From an uncultured Granulosicoccaceae bacterium (GTDB taxonomy: Bacteria > Pseudomonadota > Gammaproteobacteria > Granulosicoccales > Granulosicoccaceae): a DNA stretch of 64,000 bases. The position numbers and the translations under genes are program-made. The stretch's first letter is position 1, and every line of letters starts with the position of its first letter. This document shows positions 41,892-50,967 of this stretch, in pieces. A model generated the notes under the pieces. The model saw only the letters and a list, made by a program, of their open reading frames with translations. It ran no database searches and had not been told where the DNA came from. The DNA is taken from assembly GCA_938006335.1 (NCBI GenBank), contig CALLMF010000023.1:31594-95593 (forward strand). Direction: 5' to 3'.

Positions 41892-43748
41892 CTAGAACAG
41901 CAGGTTGAGTAATACCAGACTTGCAATAAGAAATATTAAGGTCATGCCTCCCCCAACGCGCAGAAAGTCAGACACCTTGTAGTCACCCGGGCCGGCGATC
42001 AGGGCGTTGACCTGGTTGGTCGGGATAAGAAAGGCATTGGATGTAGCCACCGCTACCGTGAGTGCGAACAATGCGGGGTCCGCGCCGGTTGCGAGGGCGA
42101 CATTGATGGCGAGCGGCACGAGCAGGATAGTGGCTCCCACGTTTGACATCAGCAGCGAGAAGGCAGTGGCGAGCAGGGCAAGTAGCGCCTGCAAGACCCA
42201 GGAGGGCACATCGCCAACGCTTGAGAGTATGACCTGAGACAACCATGCTGCCGTGCCCGTCCTGTCGACAGCCAGGCCCAAGGGCATGAGGCACGCGAGC
42301 AGGAAGATCGTCGACCAGCTCACCGCATCGTAGGCCTCGTCCATGGATACGACATTGGTCAGGATCATTGCGATGGCGCCGGCCATCAACGACAGGGACA
42401 GATTGTCCGTGAGAAAAAAGAGCGTGAGCGAGGCGACGAAGATGAGCAGCGCCAGATTCTGTCGATCAGCTCTGATCGGGTCATAGTGGAAGTCGGTGGC
42501 GATCACCATGTTGCGATTGCTGCGACGCTGCTTCTCGAGATCAGCCCAACTGGCATGAACCAACAAGGAGTCGCCCGCCTGAAGGGCGATGTCTCCGAAG
42601 CCTCGCAAGCGGACCTCACCGCGTCGGGCGATCTGCAGGATATTCATGCCGAAGTTGCGCCGTGGCTTGATGTCCCCGATGGCGCTCCCAACCAGATTTG
42701 ACCGCGGCGGTATGACTACCTCGGCGATGCCGCTTTGCTGCGCATCGAGTACCTTGGCGAGTCGGTCGGGTTCTTCGAACAATGAGAGATCGTTTTGCTC
42801 GCAGAAGAGCCTGATGGCCTCGGGCTCGCCCATCAGTCCAAGGTGGGAGTCCACCCAGATGGTTTCTTCCGGATCGGGCGGTACCTTGACGACATCGCCA
42901 CTGTAGAGGGCGAGCAGGAAGGGCGCATTCTCGATCTCCTGCTCCAGCGCTCGAACGCGGCGGCCCGCAAGTGGGCTGTCCCGGCCGACGCGAACCTCGG
43001 CAAGCTCACCGCGTATGCCGTACACGCGCTCCACATATGAAGACACTCGACTCTCTCGTGGTGCCTTTACCTCCCGCTCATTACGCCCACTCAGGAATCG
43101 GACGACAAGAAACCACACGATGCCGAGTCCGGTCAGAGCAACGCCCAGCGGTAGCACCGAGAACAAGGCGAGCGGCTTGATGACGGACCCGTCGGGAAGC
43201 CGCGCCGAGGAGCTCGTCAGCAGGTCGTTGAGAACGATCAGCGAGCTTGAGCCGATCGTCGTGCCAAGCCCCCCCAGAATGGCCGCAAAGCCCATGGGCA
43301 TCATGAGCCACGCCGCAGGAATTCCCGTCCGGTTGCAGATCCGGTTGACCACGGGCAGAAACAAGGCGGCAGCAGCGACGTTCTGCACGAAGCTCGAGAC
43401 CGCTGCCGTGGCAATCGAGATCAGGATCATCAAGCGGCCTTCGGAGCGTCCACCAATACGCAGGATCTGCTCGGCGACGCGTCTCATTACGCCGGTTCTG
43501 TCCAGCCCGGCCCCGATGATCATGACTGCGATGATGGCAATCACGGCATTGCTCGAGAAGCCGGAGAAGAGGTCCTCTGGAGGCAGCAGGGGGGCAATTC
43601 CCGGAATTTTCGACGACAGACCAAGCGCCAGCAGAATGCACATGGCAGCCACGTCTGTTCGAACGATATCGAAGATGAACAGCACCAAGGTCGCGCCGAG
43701 AATCGCGAGCACCAGCGCCATCTCGGGTGTGAACGCGACAGCGGGCAT
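41892..43748 (-). CDS. SLC13-family permease with two RCK_C (TrkA-C) domains
   Basis: 618 residues: an N-terminal half with about five membrane segments (MALVLAILGATLVLFIFDIV and others) including the helix-hairpin SFVQNVAAAALFLPVV, then a soluble middle (about 205-385) with two TrkA-C domains (ELAEVRVGRDSPLAGRRV; AIGDIKPRRNFGMNILQI), then a second membrane half with the matching hairpin SNVGATILLVPLAIN and TNQVNALI. Such divalent-anion symporters carry sulfate, carboxylates or similar anions. The ATG at 43748 lies just before the first helix and is chosen over long upstream codons that would cross the uvrD promoter. Confidence 0.9.
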   Translation of the reverse strand: MPAVAFTPEMALVLAILGATLVLFIFDIVRTDVAAMCILLALGLSSKIPGIAPLLPPEDLFSGFSSNAVIAIIAVMIIGAGLDRTGVMRRVAEQILRIGGRSEGRLMILISIATAAVSSFVQNVAAAALFLPVVNRICNRTGIPAAWLMMPMGFAAILGGLGTTIGSSSLIVLNDLLTSSSARLPDGSVIKPLALFSVLPLGVALTGLGIVWFLVVRFLSGRNEREVKAPRESRVSSYVERVYGIRGELAEVRVGRDSPLAGRRVRALEQEIENAPFLLALYSGDVVKVPPDPEETIWVDSHLGLMGEPEAIRLFCEQNDLSLFEEPDRLAKVLDAQQSGIAEVVIPPRSNLVGSAIGDIKPRRNFGMNILQIARRGEVRLRGFGDIALQAGDSLLVHASWADLEKQRRSNRNMVIATDFHYDPIRADRQNLALLIFVASLTLFFLTDNLSLSLMAGAIAMILTNVVSMDEAYDAVSWSTIFLLACLMPLGLAVDRTGTAAWLSQVILSSVGDVPSWVLQALLALLATAFSLLMSNVGATILLVPLAINVALATGADPALFALTVAVATSNAFLIPTNQVNALIAGPGDYKVSDFLRVGGGMTLIFLIASLVLLNLLF

Positions 43749-43930
43749 CACATGACAGGAGAGACGAGAAGTCCCCCGGAAGCGCTCCGGGTGTCCCGAT
43801 TGTAGTCCCGCCCATTGCGCAGGCGGTGGATTCTGTAGGACCTTGTGTGATTGTTTACTTATTCCACGGTTATCCGAAGAGAGCGGATGCGGTCGGTCAG
43901 CTCGGTACAGAGACCTGTGGCGAATTGCCG

Positions 43931-43946
43931 CTGATTGAATTACCAG
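43931..43946. promoter_or_regulatory. Candidate LexA (SOS) box upstream of uvrD
   Basis: CTG-ATTGAATTAC-CAG fits the CTG-N10-CAG operator core with an AT-rich centre, 43 nt before the uvrD start and inside the divergent gap. uvrD is an SOS gene in E. coli. No lexA is in the window, so the organism's own consensus is unknown. Confidence 0.45.
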
Positions 43947-43988
43947 CAGTCGATGACGACTGAGCAGCCAGGTTGCTACCATGGCCGT

Positions 43989-46157
43989 ATGGATGTCTCC
44001 TATCTGCTCGACTCGCTGAACGATACGCAGCGCAATGCGGTGTCGGCTCCCCCTGGCCATTTGCTGGTTCAGGCGGGCGCCGGCTCCGGCAAGACTCGCG
44101 TGTTGGTCCACCGCATCGCCTGGCTCAACAAGGTCGAGGAGATATCGCCCTTCGGCATCATGGCAGTGACGTTCACCAACAAGGCAGCGCGCGAGATGCG
44201 CCTGCGTGTAGAGGACCTCCTGGGCCAGGCGCTCGGGCCGATGTGGGTAGGCACCTTTCATGGTATTGCGCACCGGTTCTTGCGCGCTCATTGGAAGGAA
44301 GCCGATTTACCACAGGCCTTCCAGATCCTCGATTCGGATGACCAGAAGGCGCTGGTCAAGCGCACGGTCCGTTCGCTGGAACTCGACGAAACACATTTTC
44401 CGCCCAATCAGGTGCAGTGGTTCATCAACGGCCACAAGGATGAAGGCCGACGGCCACAGCACATCGACGATCAGGGCGATCCGATCACCGCACAGTACGT
44501 GCGTGTGTACACCGCATACGAGGTTGCCTGTCAGCGTGCGGGGGTGGTCGACTTTGCCGAGTTGCTATTGCGTGCTCTGGAGACCCTGCGCGACACGCCA
44601 TCGTTGCTCGAGCATTATCAAAAGCGCTTCAAGCATGTGCTGATTGACGAATTTCAGGATACCAACGCCATTCAATACGCCTGGATCAAGTTGCTGGCGG
44701 GCGAGGGCGGTCATGTGTTTGCGGTGGGTGACGACGACCAGTCCATCTACGCCTGGCGTGGAGCTCGGATCGAGAACATCCTGAATTTCAACAAGGATTT
44801 TCCAGATGCGGACATCATCCGGCTGGAGCAGAACTATCGCTCGAGTGCCAACATTCTCAACGCCGCCAACGCCCTGATCGACAAGAACGTGGGCCGACTT
44901 GGCAAACGTCTGTGGACTGCGGGCAGTGATGGCGATCCCATCACCTTGTACAACGCCTTCAATGAAACTGACGAGGCGCGTTTTATCGTGGAGACGATCA
45001 TCGACTACATCGCCGATGGAGGTCAGCGCAAGGACTGCGCAGTGCTGTATCGATCCAACGCTCAGTCGCGAGTGATCGAGGAATACCTGGTTGCATCCAA
45101 CGTACCCTACAAGGTGTACGGTGGTTTCCGCTTCTTCGAGCGTGCTGAAATCAAGGACACGCTGGCCTATCTGAGGCTGGCCACTCACGTCTACGACGAC
45201 GTGTCATTCGAACGCATAGTCAATCGCCCGGCACGCGGTATCGGCGACAAGACTGTTGCACAGATTCGTCTGGCCTCCCGAAGCAACAACATTCCGATGT
45301 GGGAAGCCGCCGAGACCCTGGTGCGCGAGCGTGGATTGCCCGGGCGCGCGAACACCGCCGTGGCCAAGTTCCTCGACCTGATGAACGCCATGCGCGAAGC
45401 GATCAGCGAGCAGGCCCTACCGCAACAGATTGACACCGTTGCCGAGGTGTCGGGGCTTGTTGATCACTACAAGAAGGACAATTCCGAAAAGGGGCACGCG
45501 CAAGTGGAGAACGTGCAGGAACTCTCCAATGCTGCACGTACTTACATGTTCCAGCAGGATGATGTCGACCCTGATCTCTCGGCGGTTGATGGCTTTCTGG
45601 CTCATGCGTCGCTCGAGGCGGGGGAGAATGAAAGCGCGGATGACAACGCCGTGCAACTGATGACGCTGCACTCCGCGAAGGGCCTCGAGTTTCCCCAGGT
45701 GTTCATCGCCGGTATGGAGCAGGGACTGTTCCCCAATCAGCGGTCGATGGATGATCCTGCGGGTATGGAAGAAGAGCGTCGCCTCGCCTACGTCGGTATT
45801 ACCCGCGCCGAGAAAAAGCTCTACCTGACCATGGCTGAGCAACGCCGGCTGTACGGGCGTGATCAGTACAACCCACCGTCCAAGTTCATTGGCGAGTTGC
45901 CGTCTGAATTACTTGAAGAGATACGTCCACGCATGAACGTCAGCATGCCGGTGTATCAGCCCACCTCCCATCCCGCGTTCAAGGAAGAGGTGGATACGGG
46001 GCTCACTGTCGGGCAAACGGTCAAGCACGGCAAGTTTGGTGTGGGTGTAGTGCTGGATCAGGAGGGGCGGGGTAAGCAGGCTCGGGTACAGGTGAATTTC
46101 GAGGATGCCGGCGCCAAGTGGTTGGTGTTGGCCTATGCCAACCTGGCGCCCCTGTAG
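43989..46157 (+). CDS. uvrD: DNA helicase II UvrD
   Basis: A 722-residue SF1 3'-5' helicase for nucleotide excision and mismatch repair, nearly colinear with E. coli UvrD (720). MDVSYLLDSLNDTQRNAV opens it; Walker A is QAGAGSGKTRVLVHR, Walker B LIDEFQDTN, then GDDDQSIYAWRGA, LEQNYRSSANIL, QLMTLHSAKGLEFPQVFI and EERRLAYVGITRA. The Tudor-like C-terminus (VGQTVKHGKFGVGVV) that binds RNA polymerase is present. ATG 43989 matches the E. coli N-terminus. Confidence 0.98.
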   Translation: MDVSYLLDSLNDTQRNAVSAPPGHLLVQAGAGSGKTRVLVHRIAWLNKVEEISPFGIMAVTFTNKAAREMRLRVEDLLGQALGPMWVGTFHGIAHRFLRAHWKEADLPQAFQILDSDDQKALVKRTVRSLELDETHFPPNQVQWFINGHKDEGRRPQHIDDQGDPITAQYVRVYTAYEVACQRAGVVDFAELLLRALETLRDTPSLLEHYQKRFKHVLIDEFQDTNAIQYAWIKLLAGEGGHVFAVGDDDQSIYAWRGARIENILNFNKDFPDADIIRLEQNYRSSANILNAANALIDKNVGRLGKRLWTAGSDGDPITLYNAFNETDEARFIVETIIDYIADGGQRKDCAVLYRSNAQSRVIEEYLVASNVPYKVYGGFRFFERAEIKDTLAYLRLATHVYDDVSFERIVNRPARGIGDKTVAQIRLASRSNNIPMWEAAETLVRERGLPGRANTAVAKFLDLMNAMREAISEQALPQQIDTVAEVSGLVDHYKKDNSEKGHAQVENVQELSNAARTYMFQQDDVDPDLSAVDGFLAHASLEAGENESADDNAVQLMTLHSAKGLEFPQVFIAGMEQGLFPNQRSMDDPAGMEEERRLAYVGITRAEKKLYLTMAEQRRLYGRDQYNPPSKFIGELPSELLEEIRPRMNVSMPVYQPTSHPAFKEEVDTGLTVGQTVKHGKFGVGVVLDQEGRGKQARVQVNFEDAGAKWLVLAYANLAPL

Positions 46158-46167
46158 AGTCGCAAGG

Positions 46168-46629
46168 CTATAGCGCGCCCAGCTCCAGACCAGCGGCCAT
46201 GGCAGTACCCAGGTCTGTAGCCTGGGCTGTGTACTGATCCTGCCAGTCGCCTTTCAGTACCAATGCAGGTTGCGCCGCGCGCCACCGCAGCCCGGTCACG
46301 ATCCTCTCGACAGACCGCATGGCACCCTCGCCATCGTTGCCGGCTCGTACGTACAAGGCCCAGGGCAAACCTTCGGTGTGTTCGAGGCAGGGATAGTAGA
46401 TGCGTTCGAGAAAATCCTTGAGCCGTCCGGATAGCAGTCCGAAGTTTTCGGTGGTGCCGAGAATGATCGCATCGGCGGCAAGCACATCATCGGCGCAGGC
46501 GTCCAATGCCTCGACAAGCCGGCAGTCCACGGCATCGATGTCCGGGTGGCGTGCACCGTCTCTTACCGCCGCTGCCAATCGTCGAGTATTTTCCGACGGC
46601 AGGTTGGCGACGATGAGGAGTCTTTTCAC
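46168..46629 (-). CDS. Flavodoxin-like / NADPH-dependent FMN reductase-family protein
   Basis: A 153-residue Rossmann-like flavoprotein. LLIVANLPSENTRRLA resembles the FMN phosphate-binding loop of flavodoxin-like reductases (S-x-N-T-x-x-L/A). AIILGTTENFGLLSGRLKDFLERI is the typical T/S-x-N-x-G-x-x-S-G-x-x-K-D-F-L-E-R segment of WrbA/NQO-type proteins. The electron partner is unknown. It lies 18 nt downstream of the lipoprotein gene and converges with uvrD at 10 nt. Confidence 0.82.
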   Translation of the reverse strand: MKRLLIVANLPSENTRRLAAAVRDGARHPDIDAVDCRLVEALDACADDVLAADAIILGTTENFGLLSGRLKDFLERIYYPCLEHTEGLPWALYVRAGNDGEGAMRSVERIVTGLRWRAAQPALVLKGDWQDQYTAQATDLGTAMAAGLELGAL

Positions 46630-46647
46630 AAGGATGAGTCAGATGAG

Positions 46648-47493
46648 TCAGTCGATATCGCTATCGATGAGAACACGAAGTTCAGTCGTCGCATCGCTTG
46701 GCTCGATGACCAGCGTGTAGCTTTCTCCGGCAGCCAATATGACTGAGCGGTCGTCGAGCAGCGGTGACTGGAACAGGTACTCGCCCGCGGTGGCCGCAAG
46801 ATATTCACCGACAGGCACGTCGAAGGACAAGGGTGGAAACAGAATCTCTGCATCTGCAGCCGCCTCTCCCTGCGGAATCAGTCGAGTATCTCCGGTGTCA
46901 CTGGCAGAAGCAGCAGACCCCGCCAGAATCAACCTGATCAACACGGTGGATGGGCTTTCGGCGCGTGTTCTTGTGATGAAGGCAGGGACTTCGTCGTTTG
47001 GTGTCAGGCTGCGAAAAAGCAGGCCCGTAGCGCTGCCGGTTGCCAGCGACACCGGATCGAAAACGGCGATCACGTCGCCGGTGTCGATTGTCGCGCTCAA
47101 ACGCTCTGTACCTGCAGGAATGCTCAATGGACCTGATACAGACGAGGCCGCAACGGGCTGATCCTCGGCAGCGATGGGTGTCAAGTACAGTGGGACGTCC
47201 GTGTAGTTGAACAGCTGCACGACAGCGTCATCACGCGATGTGCTTGCTTGTGCATTGTTGAGAGGAACTGGCGAAAGCTCCGTCTCGCCTGCCGGACCGG
47301 CATCGTCAGTGTCTACCTCTTCGCTTTCAGGGGCATCGGTGTCCGTACCTGCTTCTTCTGCAGGTCCCGCCGAATCAACGACATCAATGGTTGGGTCCCC
47401 AGTGCCAAACAGGCCGCCGTCGCAACCGGTACCGAGGGCTGCCAATATCATTGCCAACAACCATGCTGCTGGTCGGGTCGAGTTCCGCACCAT
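46648..47493 (-). CDS. Predicted lipoprotein, possibly DUF4397-like
   Basis: A 281-residue lipoprotein: basic start, hydrophobic core AAWLLAMILAALGTG, lipobox GTGC with Cys near residue 24, then about 60 Asp/Glu/Ser/Pro residues as a linker, and a beta-rich domain (VVQLFNYTDVPLYLTPIAAE...SGPLSIPAGTERLSATIDTG). The pattern of short strands ending in a final LVIEPSDATTELRVLIDSD resembles DUF4397-type beta sandwiches, but I would not insist. It starts 1 nt after the DUF6502 gene, so the two are co-translated. Confidence 0.6.
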   Translation of the reverse strand: MVRNSTRPAAWLLAMILAALGTGCDGGLFGTGDPTIDVVDSAGPAEEAGTDTDAPESEEVDTDDAGPAGETELSPVPLNNAQASTSRDDAVVQLFNYTDVPLYLTPIAAEDQPVAASSVSGPLSIPAGTERLSATIDTGDVIAVFDPVSLATGSATGLLFRSLTPNDEVPAFITRTRAESPSTVLIRLILAGSAASASDTGDTRLIPQGEAAADAEILFPPLSFDVPVGEYLAATAGEYLFQSPLLDDRSVILAAGESYTLVIEPSDATTELRVLIDSDID

Positions 47494-47494
47494 G

Positions 47495-48289
47495 TCAGTC
47501 GTCCTCGATGAAATAGACGCCGAGCCCCACGCGGAATCGCTCGGCACTGCTGGTGTCTGATGGGTTGCCCACGTCGTGATCGTGCTGCGACAGTTCGGCG
47601 TCGAGCCCGCGTAGCAAGGCGAGCGCGCGTTCGGCCGACAGTTGCCTGAAGGCCGTCAAGCCCTCCTGGCTGACGTTGTCGTAGGCCACGCTCATCTGCA
47701 GGCGTTGTGGTGACTGGCCCGCGAGGTTGTGATCCAGTGTGTGCAAGAGGTCTGCCGCGCTGGTGGCAAAGAGATCGAGCAAGGCCTCTTCGCTTTGATG
47801 TGGCACGTATCCGTGTTGCAGCAGTTCCACACGATTGCCGTCCACGGATATGGTTCCGACGCGCTCGAGTTCGTCGAGCATGGCGCGTGCTGGCACATCT
47901 CCTCCGTGCTGCTTGACCAGTCGGTTGAAGCTGCCATTGCCGTCACCGTACTTGAGGATCCGCGGGCGACCTCGGGATGTCAGAAATTCCTTGTCCTGAA
48001 GCCAGCCGGTCACCACTCTCACGGCGCGGTTGTGCTTGGCTACGCCGGTGTCTATGTCTGCTGGCAGTTCACGCAGTCGTTTGACTTCCTTGCGATTGAT
48101 GCCGGTAACAATCGCGATGCGAGAAGTGGTGGGTGGTTTGCCGTCCATACCGAAGTTCCCGGCGGCCTCGTTCACGTATACCTGTCTCGACCAGCCAGAG
48201 AAGTCTGCATGGGATACGCCGTGGCGCAGCAGCAGTCGCACCAGAGGCGCGAGCATGAACATCACGGCTTTTTGCAGGTGATCCGACAT
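47495..48289 (-). CDS. DUF6502 family protein
   Basis: A 264-residue protein starting MSDHLQKAVMFMLAPLVRLL. The block LLLRHGVSHADFSGWSRQVYVNEA with TTSRIAIVTGINRKEVKRLRE is the DUF6502 N-terminal winged-helix-like domain, suggesting DNA binding or a scaffold derived from it. VTGWLQDKEFLTSRGRPRIL follows, and the second half is helical. Function unknown. An in-frame ATG at 48328 would add 13 residues. The lipoprotein gene follows at 1 nt. Confidence 0.8.
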   Translation of the reverse strand: MSDHLQKAVMFMLAPLVRLLLRHGVSHADFSGWSRQVYVNEAAGNFGMDGKPPTTSRIAIVTGINRKEVKRLRELPADIDTGVAKHNRAVRVVTGWLQDKEFLTSRGRPRILKYGDGNGSFNRLVKQHGGDVPARAMLDELERVGTISVDGNRVELLQHGYVPHQSEEALLDLFATSAADLLHTLDHNLAGQSPQRLQMSVAYDNVSQEGLTAFRQLSAERALALLRGLDAELSQHDHDVGNPSDTSSAERFRVGLGVYFIEDD

Positions 48290-48401
48290 TGTCGCCTGGG
48301 CGGCATCTGATACGTATGGGAATATCATCCCACATGCCGAGAGCTCAGGGTTGTGCGGTGGCGCGAAGCTTGGCTCGTTTTGCGGCAGAGCCCGCCATTG
48401 C

Positions 48402-49778
48402 CTATCCCGCCTTGCTGAAGACAGACAGGTTTCTGGACTGATCGCTCGCCCTGCGGCCGAAATCCGGTGTGCCGTCCATGCTCATCCTGGTCTTGAGCCG
48501 CCGGTCCGCGCCTGTGGTCTTCATACGACGGCGGTCCTTGGCCATGAATCGTTTCTGCCTGAGTTCTTCGATGTGACTGACGTTCTGCGGTGTGGACAGG
48601 CAGCCTTGTTCGATGTCGTTCAATGACAGGCTGGCGGGTACGCGTAAATCTGACCACTGGCTGGCGATGTGCATGCGTTGTTCTGCCTTCTCCCTGAGGA
48701 CGGCAACAGACTCGGAATTCGCCAGATCCGTGATCTCCGAGATGAGCAAGTAAAACGCCCCTCCATGAAGCTGCGCGGCGTTGTCTATCCGCAACAGCAG
48801 TCGTCGGATAAGCGTGAGCTCGAACAGACTGTAATGTCTGGCATCGGCGCTCAAGGTAGCCAGGTAGCGAGTGCGCTGAACGGCATAGTCCAGAATGTCG
48901 TCGCCGGACTGAAAGCAACCTGCCGCGTCCGTGTTTTCGTCGGGGGACGTACGTGACTGCAACTGTCTTGCGTACTGCTCGACCAGGCTTGCGTCCTCGC
49001 TGAAACGCGGCTGTGCAAGTTCGAGATCGCAGGGTGCGCGTTGGCCGAAGAGCACCATGAACTGGTCGGTACATTCGGGTGACACAGGTGAGCGTGAAAG
49101 CAATGCGTTAGCTGTTGCTTCTATGCTGTCTCTCTCATAGGCCAATACGCGACAAGGCTCGATACCACGTTTTTGCAGCTGCTTGCCTACCGTAAGGTTC
49201 TGGACGTTGGCGAGAAGGCGCAATCGCTCTGCGTGAGCTGCTGTGTCGCTGACGAAGGAGTTGATCCAGTTGCTTGCTGTCTCCACGGCCTGGTCCAGCG
49301 GTAACGCTTCTATGTCGATGGCGTGTCGCTCGATCATGCGAGCCTGCCACTCGGGCAGGTATGTCTCGGTGTAGGCGATGGTGTTGGATTCAACATCGCG
49401 GTTCAGTCGAAAGCTCGATAGGGAGTCCGGGCCTGATGCCCGCCTTCGACAAGATTCCTCGACGTTGGTGAACGTCCAGCCGAATACGGTGGTGAATTCG
49501 GGTACCGAATCCCTGTGTACAACGTAGGGAATACCGAGCTCACGCGATGCGATGTCGGTCGCGCCGTCAACGCCCAGCAGGCGCGTCATCAAGTCTGCGC
49601 TGATCGGAGTGGGGCGCGGCAGGGCCTTCGATAAGTCCGCTTGAACCAATAAGGGGCTATCGTCGCCCTGTTGGACGCGCCGTTGCTTGCGCCTTCCTCT
49701 GAGCTCGTCGAGCAATCGGTCGCGCTCGCTGGCGTGCAGTTCGTCCAGGGGCGTGGTGTCGGGCTGGCCGTCGTCCAT
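48402..49778 (-). CDS. Uncharacterised soluble protein, mostly helical
   Basis: About 458 residues with no signal peptide, membrane helix or motif that I recognise. The N-terminus (ERDRLLDELRGRRKQRRVQQ) is basic and probably helical, a mixed middle follows, and the C-terminus is very basic (MAKDRRRMKTTGADRRLKTR and on), as in nucleic-acid-binding or membrane-surface proteins. ATG 49778 is chosen for its natural N-terminus; the frame stays open to ATG 49979. It probably has its own promoter in the 296-nt gap upstream. Confidence 0.55.
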   Translation of the reverse strand: MDDGQPDTTPLDELHASERDRLLDELRGRRKQRRVQQGDDSPLLVQADLSKALPRPTPISADLMTRLLGVDGATDIASRELGIPYVVHRDSVPEFTTVFGWTFTNVEESCRRRASGPDSLSSFRLNRDVESNTIAYTETYLPEWQARMIERHAIDIEALPLDQAVETASNWINSFVSDTAAHAERLRLLANVQNLTVGKQLQKRGIEPCRVLAYERDSIEATANALLSRSPVSPECTDQFMVLFGQRAPCDLELAQPRFSEDASLVEQYARQLQSRTSPDENTDAAGCFQSGDDILDYAVQRTRYLATLSADARHYSLFELTLIRRLLLRIDNAAQLHGGAFYLLISEITDLANSESVAVLREKAEQRMHIASQWSDLRVPASLSLNDIEQGCLSTPQNVSHIEELRQKRFMAKDRRRMKTTGADRRLKTRMSMDGTPDFGRRASDQSRNLSVFSKAG

Positions 49779-50074
49779 TCGCTGCTTCACAGTTGGTGTC
49801 GTTGCGCTGGTCCAACAAACGATCAAGGGCCTGAGTCGATTCCGTTCGCAATGCTGGCTCGGCGTTGTGGGATGTAGCGGCGCGTGTTCGGGGTGCTGTA
49901 GAGCAGACGCCACCCAGATCAGGTTTGCGTGACTCGGTACCCCGCAAGCTGTGAGCTGATTCTCCTCAGCCGGGGACACGCCACGTGGCTGCAGCGCCCT
50001 GTGAGCGTGAGAGGCCTGTTGATCGGCCCATTGATCGGACTTGCGCTAGAAGGCGCAAGGCCCCGGCCACAGGC
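49779..50074. other. Intergenic region upstream of the 458-residue gene
   Basis: 296 nt between two leftward genes. Apart from the hairpin at 50040-50059 and an in-frame open extension of the left gene to 49979, I see no gene, tRNA or repeat in it. Confidence 0.5.
50040..50059 (-). terminator. Possible terminator of the LOG-family gene
   Basis: A 7-bp stem CTTGCGC/GCGCAAG with a 6-nt loop, 15 nt beyond the LOG-family stop on the minus strand. No T-run follows, so it is a weak candidate. Confidence 0.35.
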
Positions 50075-50797
50075 CTACATGTCCATGGTCAACTGTGAAG
50101 CCGCAATCATGTTCGATAAATCCACCCCCTCATAAAAATCGAAGATGGTGTCGATGGCCACCTGTGGATCATCGGTAATCGTGAACAGATCAAGGTCTTC
50201 AGGGCTGATGGTGCCCTCGGTGACCAGGGTGTCACGAAACCAATCGATCAGCCCGGACCAGAACTCGGTCCCATAGAGAATGATCGGGATGCGCTTGGAC
50301 TTCCCGGTCTGCACCAGCGTCAGAATCTCGGCCATCTCGTCGAGAGTGCCGAAACCACCTGGCATGACGATGTAGGCGGACGCGTACTTCACGAACATGA
50401 CCTTGCGCGCAAAGAAGTACTTGAAGTTCACGCTGATGTCCTGAAAGGCATTGCCTGACTGCTCGTGTGGCAACTTGATGTTCAGACCGACACTTGCCGA
50501 CTTGCCAGCAAAGGCCCCTCGATTGGCGGCCTCCATGACACCGGGGCCACCCCCGCTGACAACGGCAAAGCCTGAGTCAGACAGCAGGCGCGAGAGCGTT
50601 TCGGTCTCGGTGAACCAGCGATTGTCCGGTTTGAAGCGAGCCGAGCCGAAGATGCTGACCGAGGGGCTGAGGTCCGCCAACTGCTGGAAGCCGTCGACGA
50701 ACTCGGCCATGATCTGGAAGATTTTCCAGGAATCGCGTGTGAGTGCCTTGTCCCGAGCCTCGCGGCGCATCGCATTGTCGGTGGGGAGTTGTCTCAT
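50075..50797 (-). CDS. LOG-family (TIGR00730) nucleotide phosphoribohydrolase-like protein
   Basis: A 240-residue Rossmann-fold protein with both family motifs: SGGGPGVMEAANRGA and MPGGFGTLDEM (PGGxGTxxE). Members hydrolyse nucleoside monophosphates to base and ribose phosphate, including cytokinin precursors in plants and some bacteria; other members such as PpnN do general nucleotide turnover. This is the longer bacterial type with an N-terminal helical extension. ATG 50797 has AGAGGACAGG just upstream. It is divergent from polA. Confidence 0.9.
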   Translation of the reverse strand: MRQLPTDNAMRREARDKALTRDSWKIFQIMAEFVDGFQQLADLSPSVSIFGSARFKPDNRWFTETETLSRLLSDSGFAVVSGGGPGVMEAANRGAFAGKSASVGLNIKLPHEQSGNAFQDISVNFKYFFARKVMFVKYASAYIVMPGGFGTLDEMAEILTLVQTGKSKRIPIILYGTEFWSGLIDWFRDTLVTEGTISPEDLDLFTITDDPQVAIDTIFDFYEGVDLSNMIAASQLTMDM

Positions 50798-50967
50798 CCT
50801 GTCCTCTGGGTGATCCGAGGAACCGCGACGCGCGGTTACACTTCGGTGGGAGCACTGCGGGTGACCATGATACCGCTCACTGCGCTCGTTCAATGTGTCT
50901 TTGACCAATCCCGGTCGTCAGACACCGCCTGGCCTACCTCAACTCGCCCAACCTTTGAGAATTTCCC

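Noticed and set aside
43015..43815. Long open frames on both strands over the SLC13 permease
   Set aside because: Ser/Thr/Arg-rich translations mirror the hydrophobic permease codons; the permease motifs decide the real frame.
48325..49074. A 249-codon leftward open frame overlapping the 458-residue gene
   Set aside because: Arg/His-rich composition without family features and entirely overlapped by a frame with better codon use; a shadow frame.
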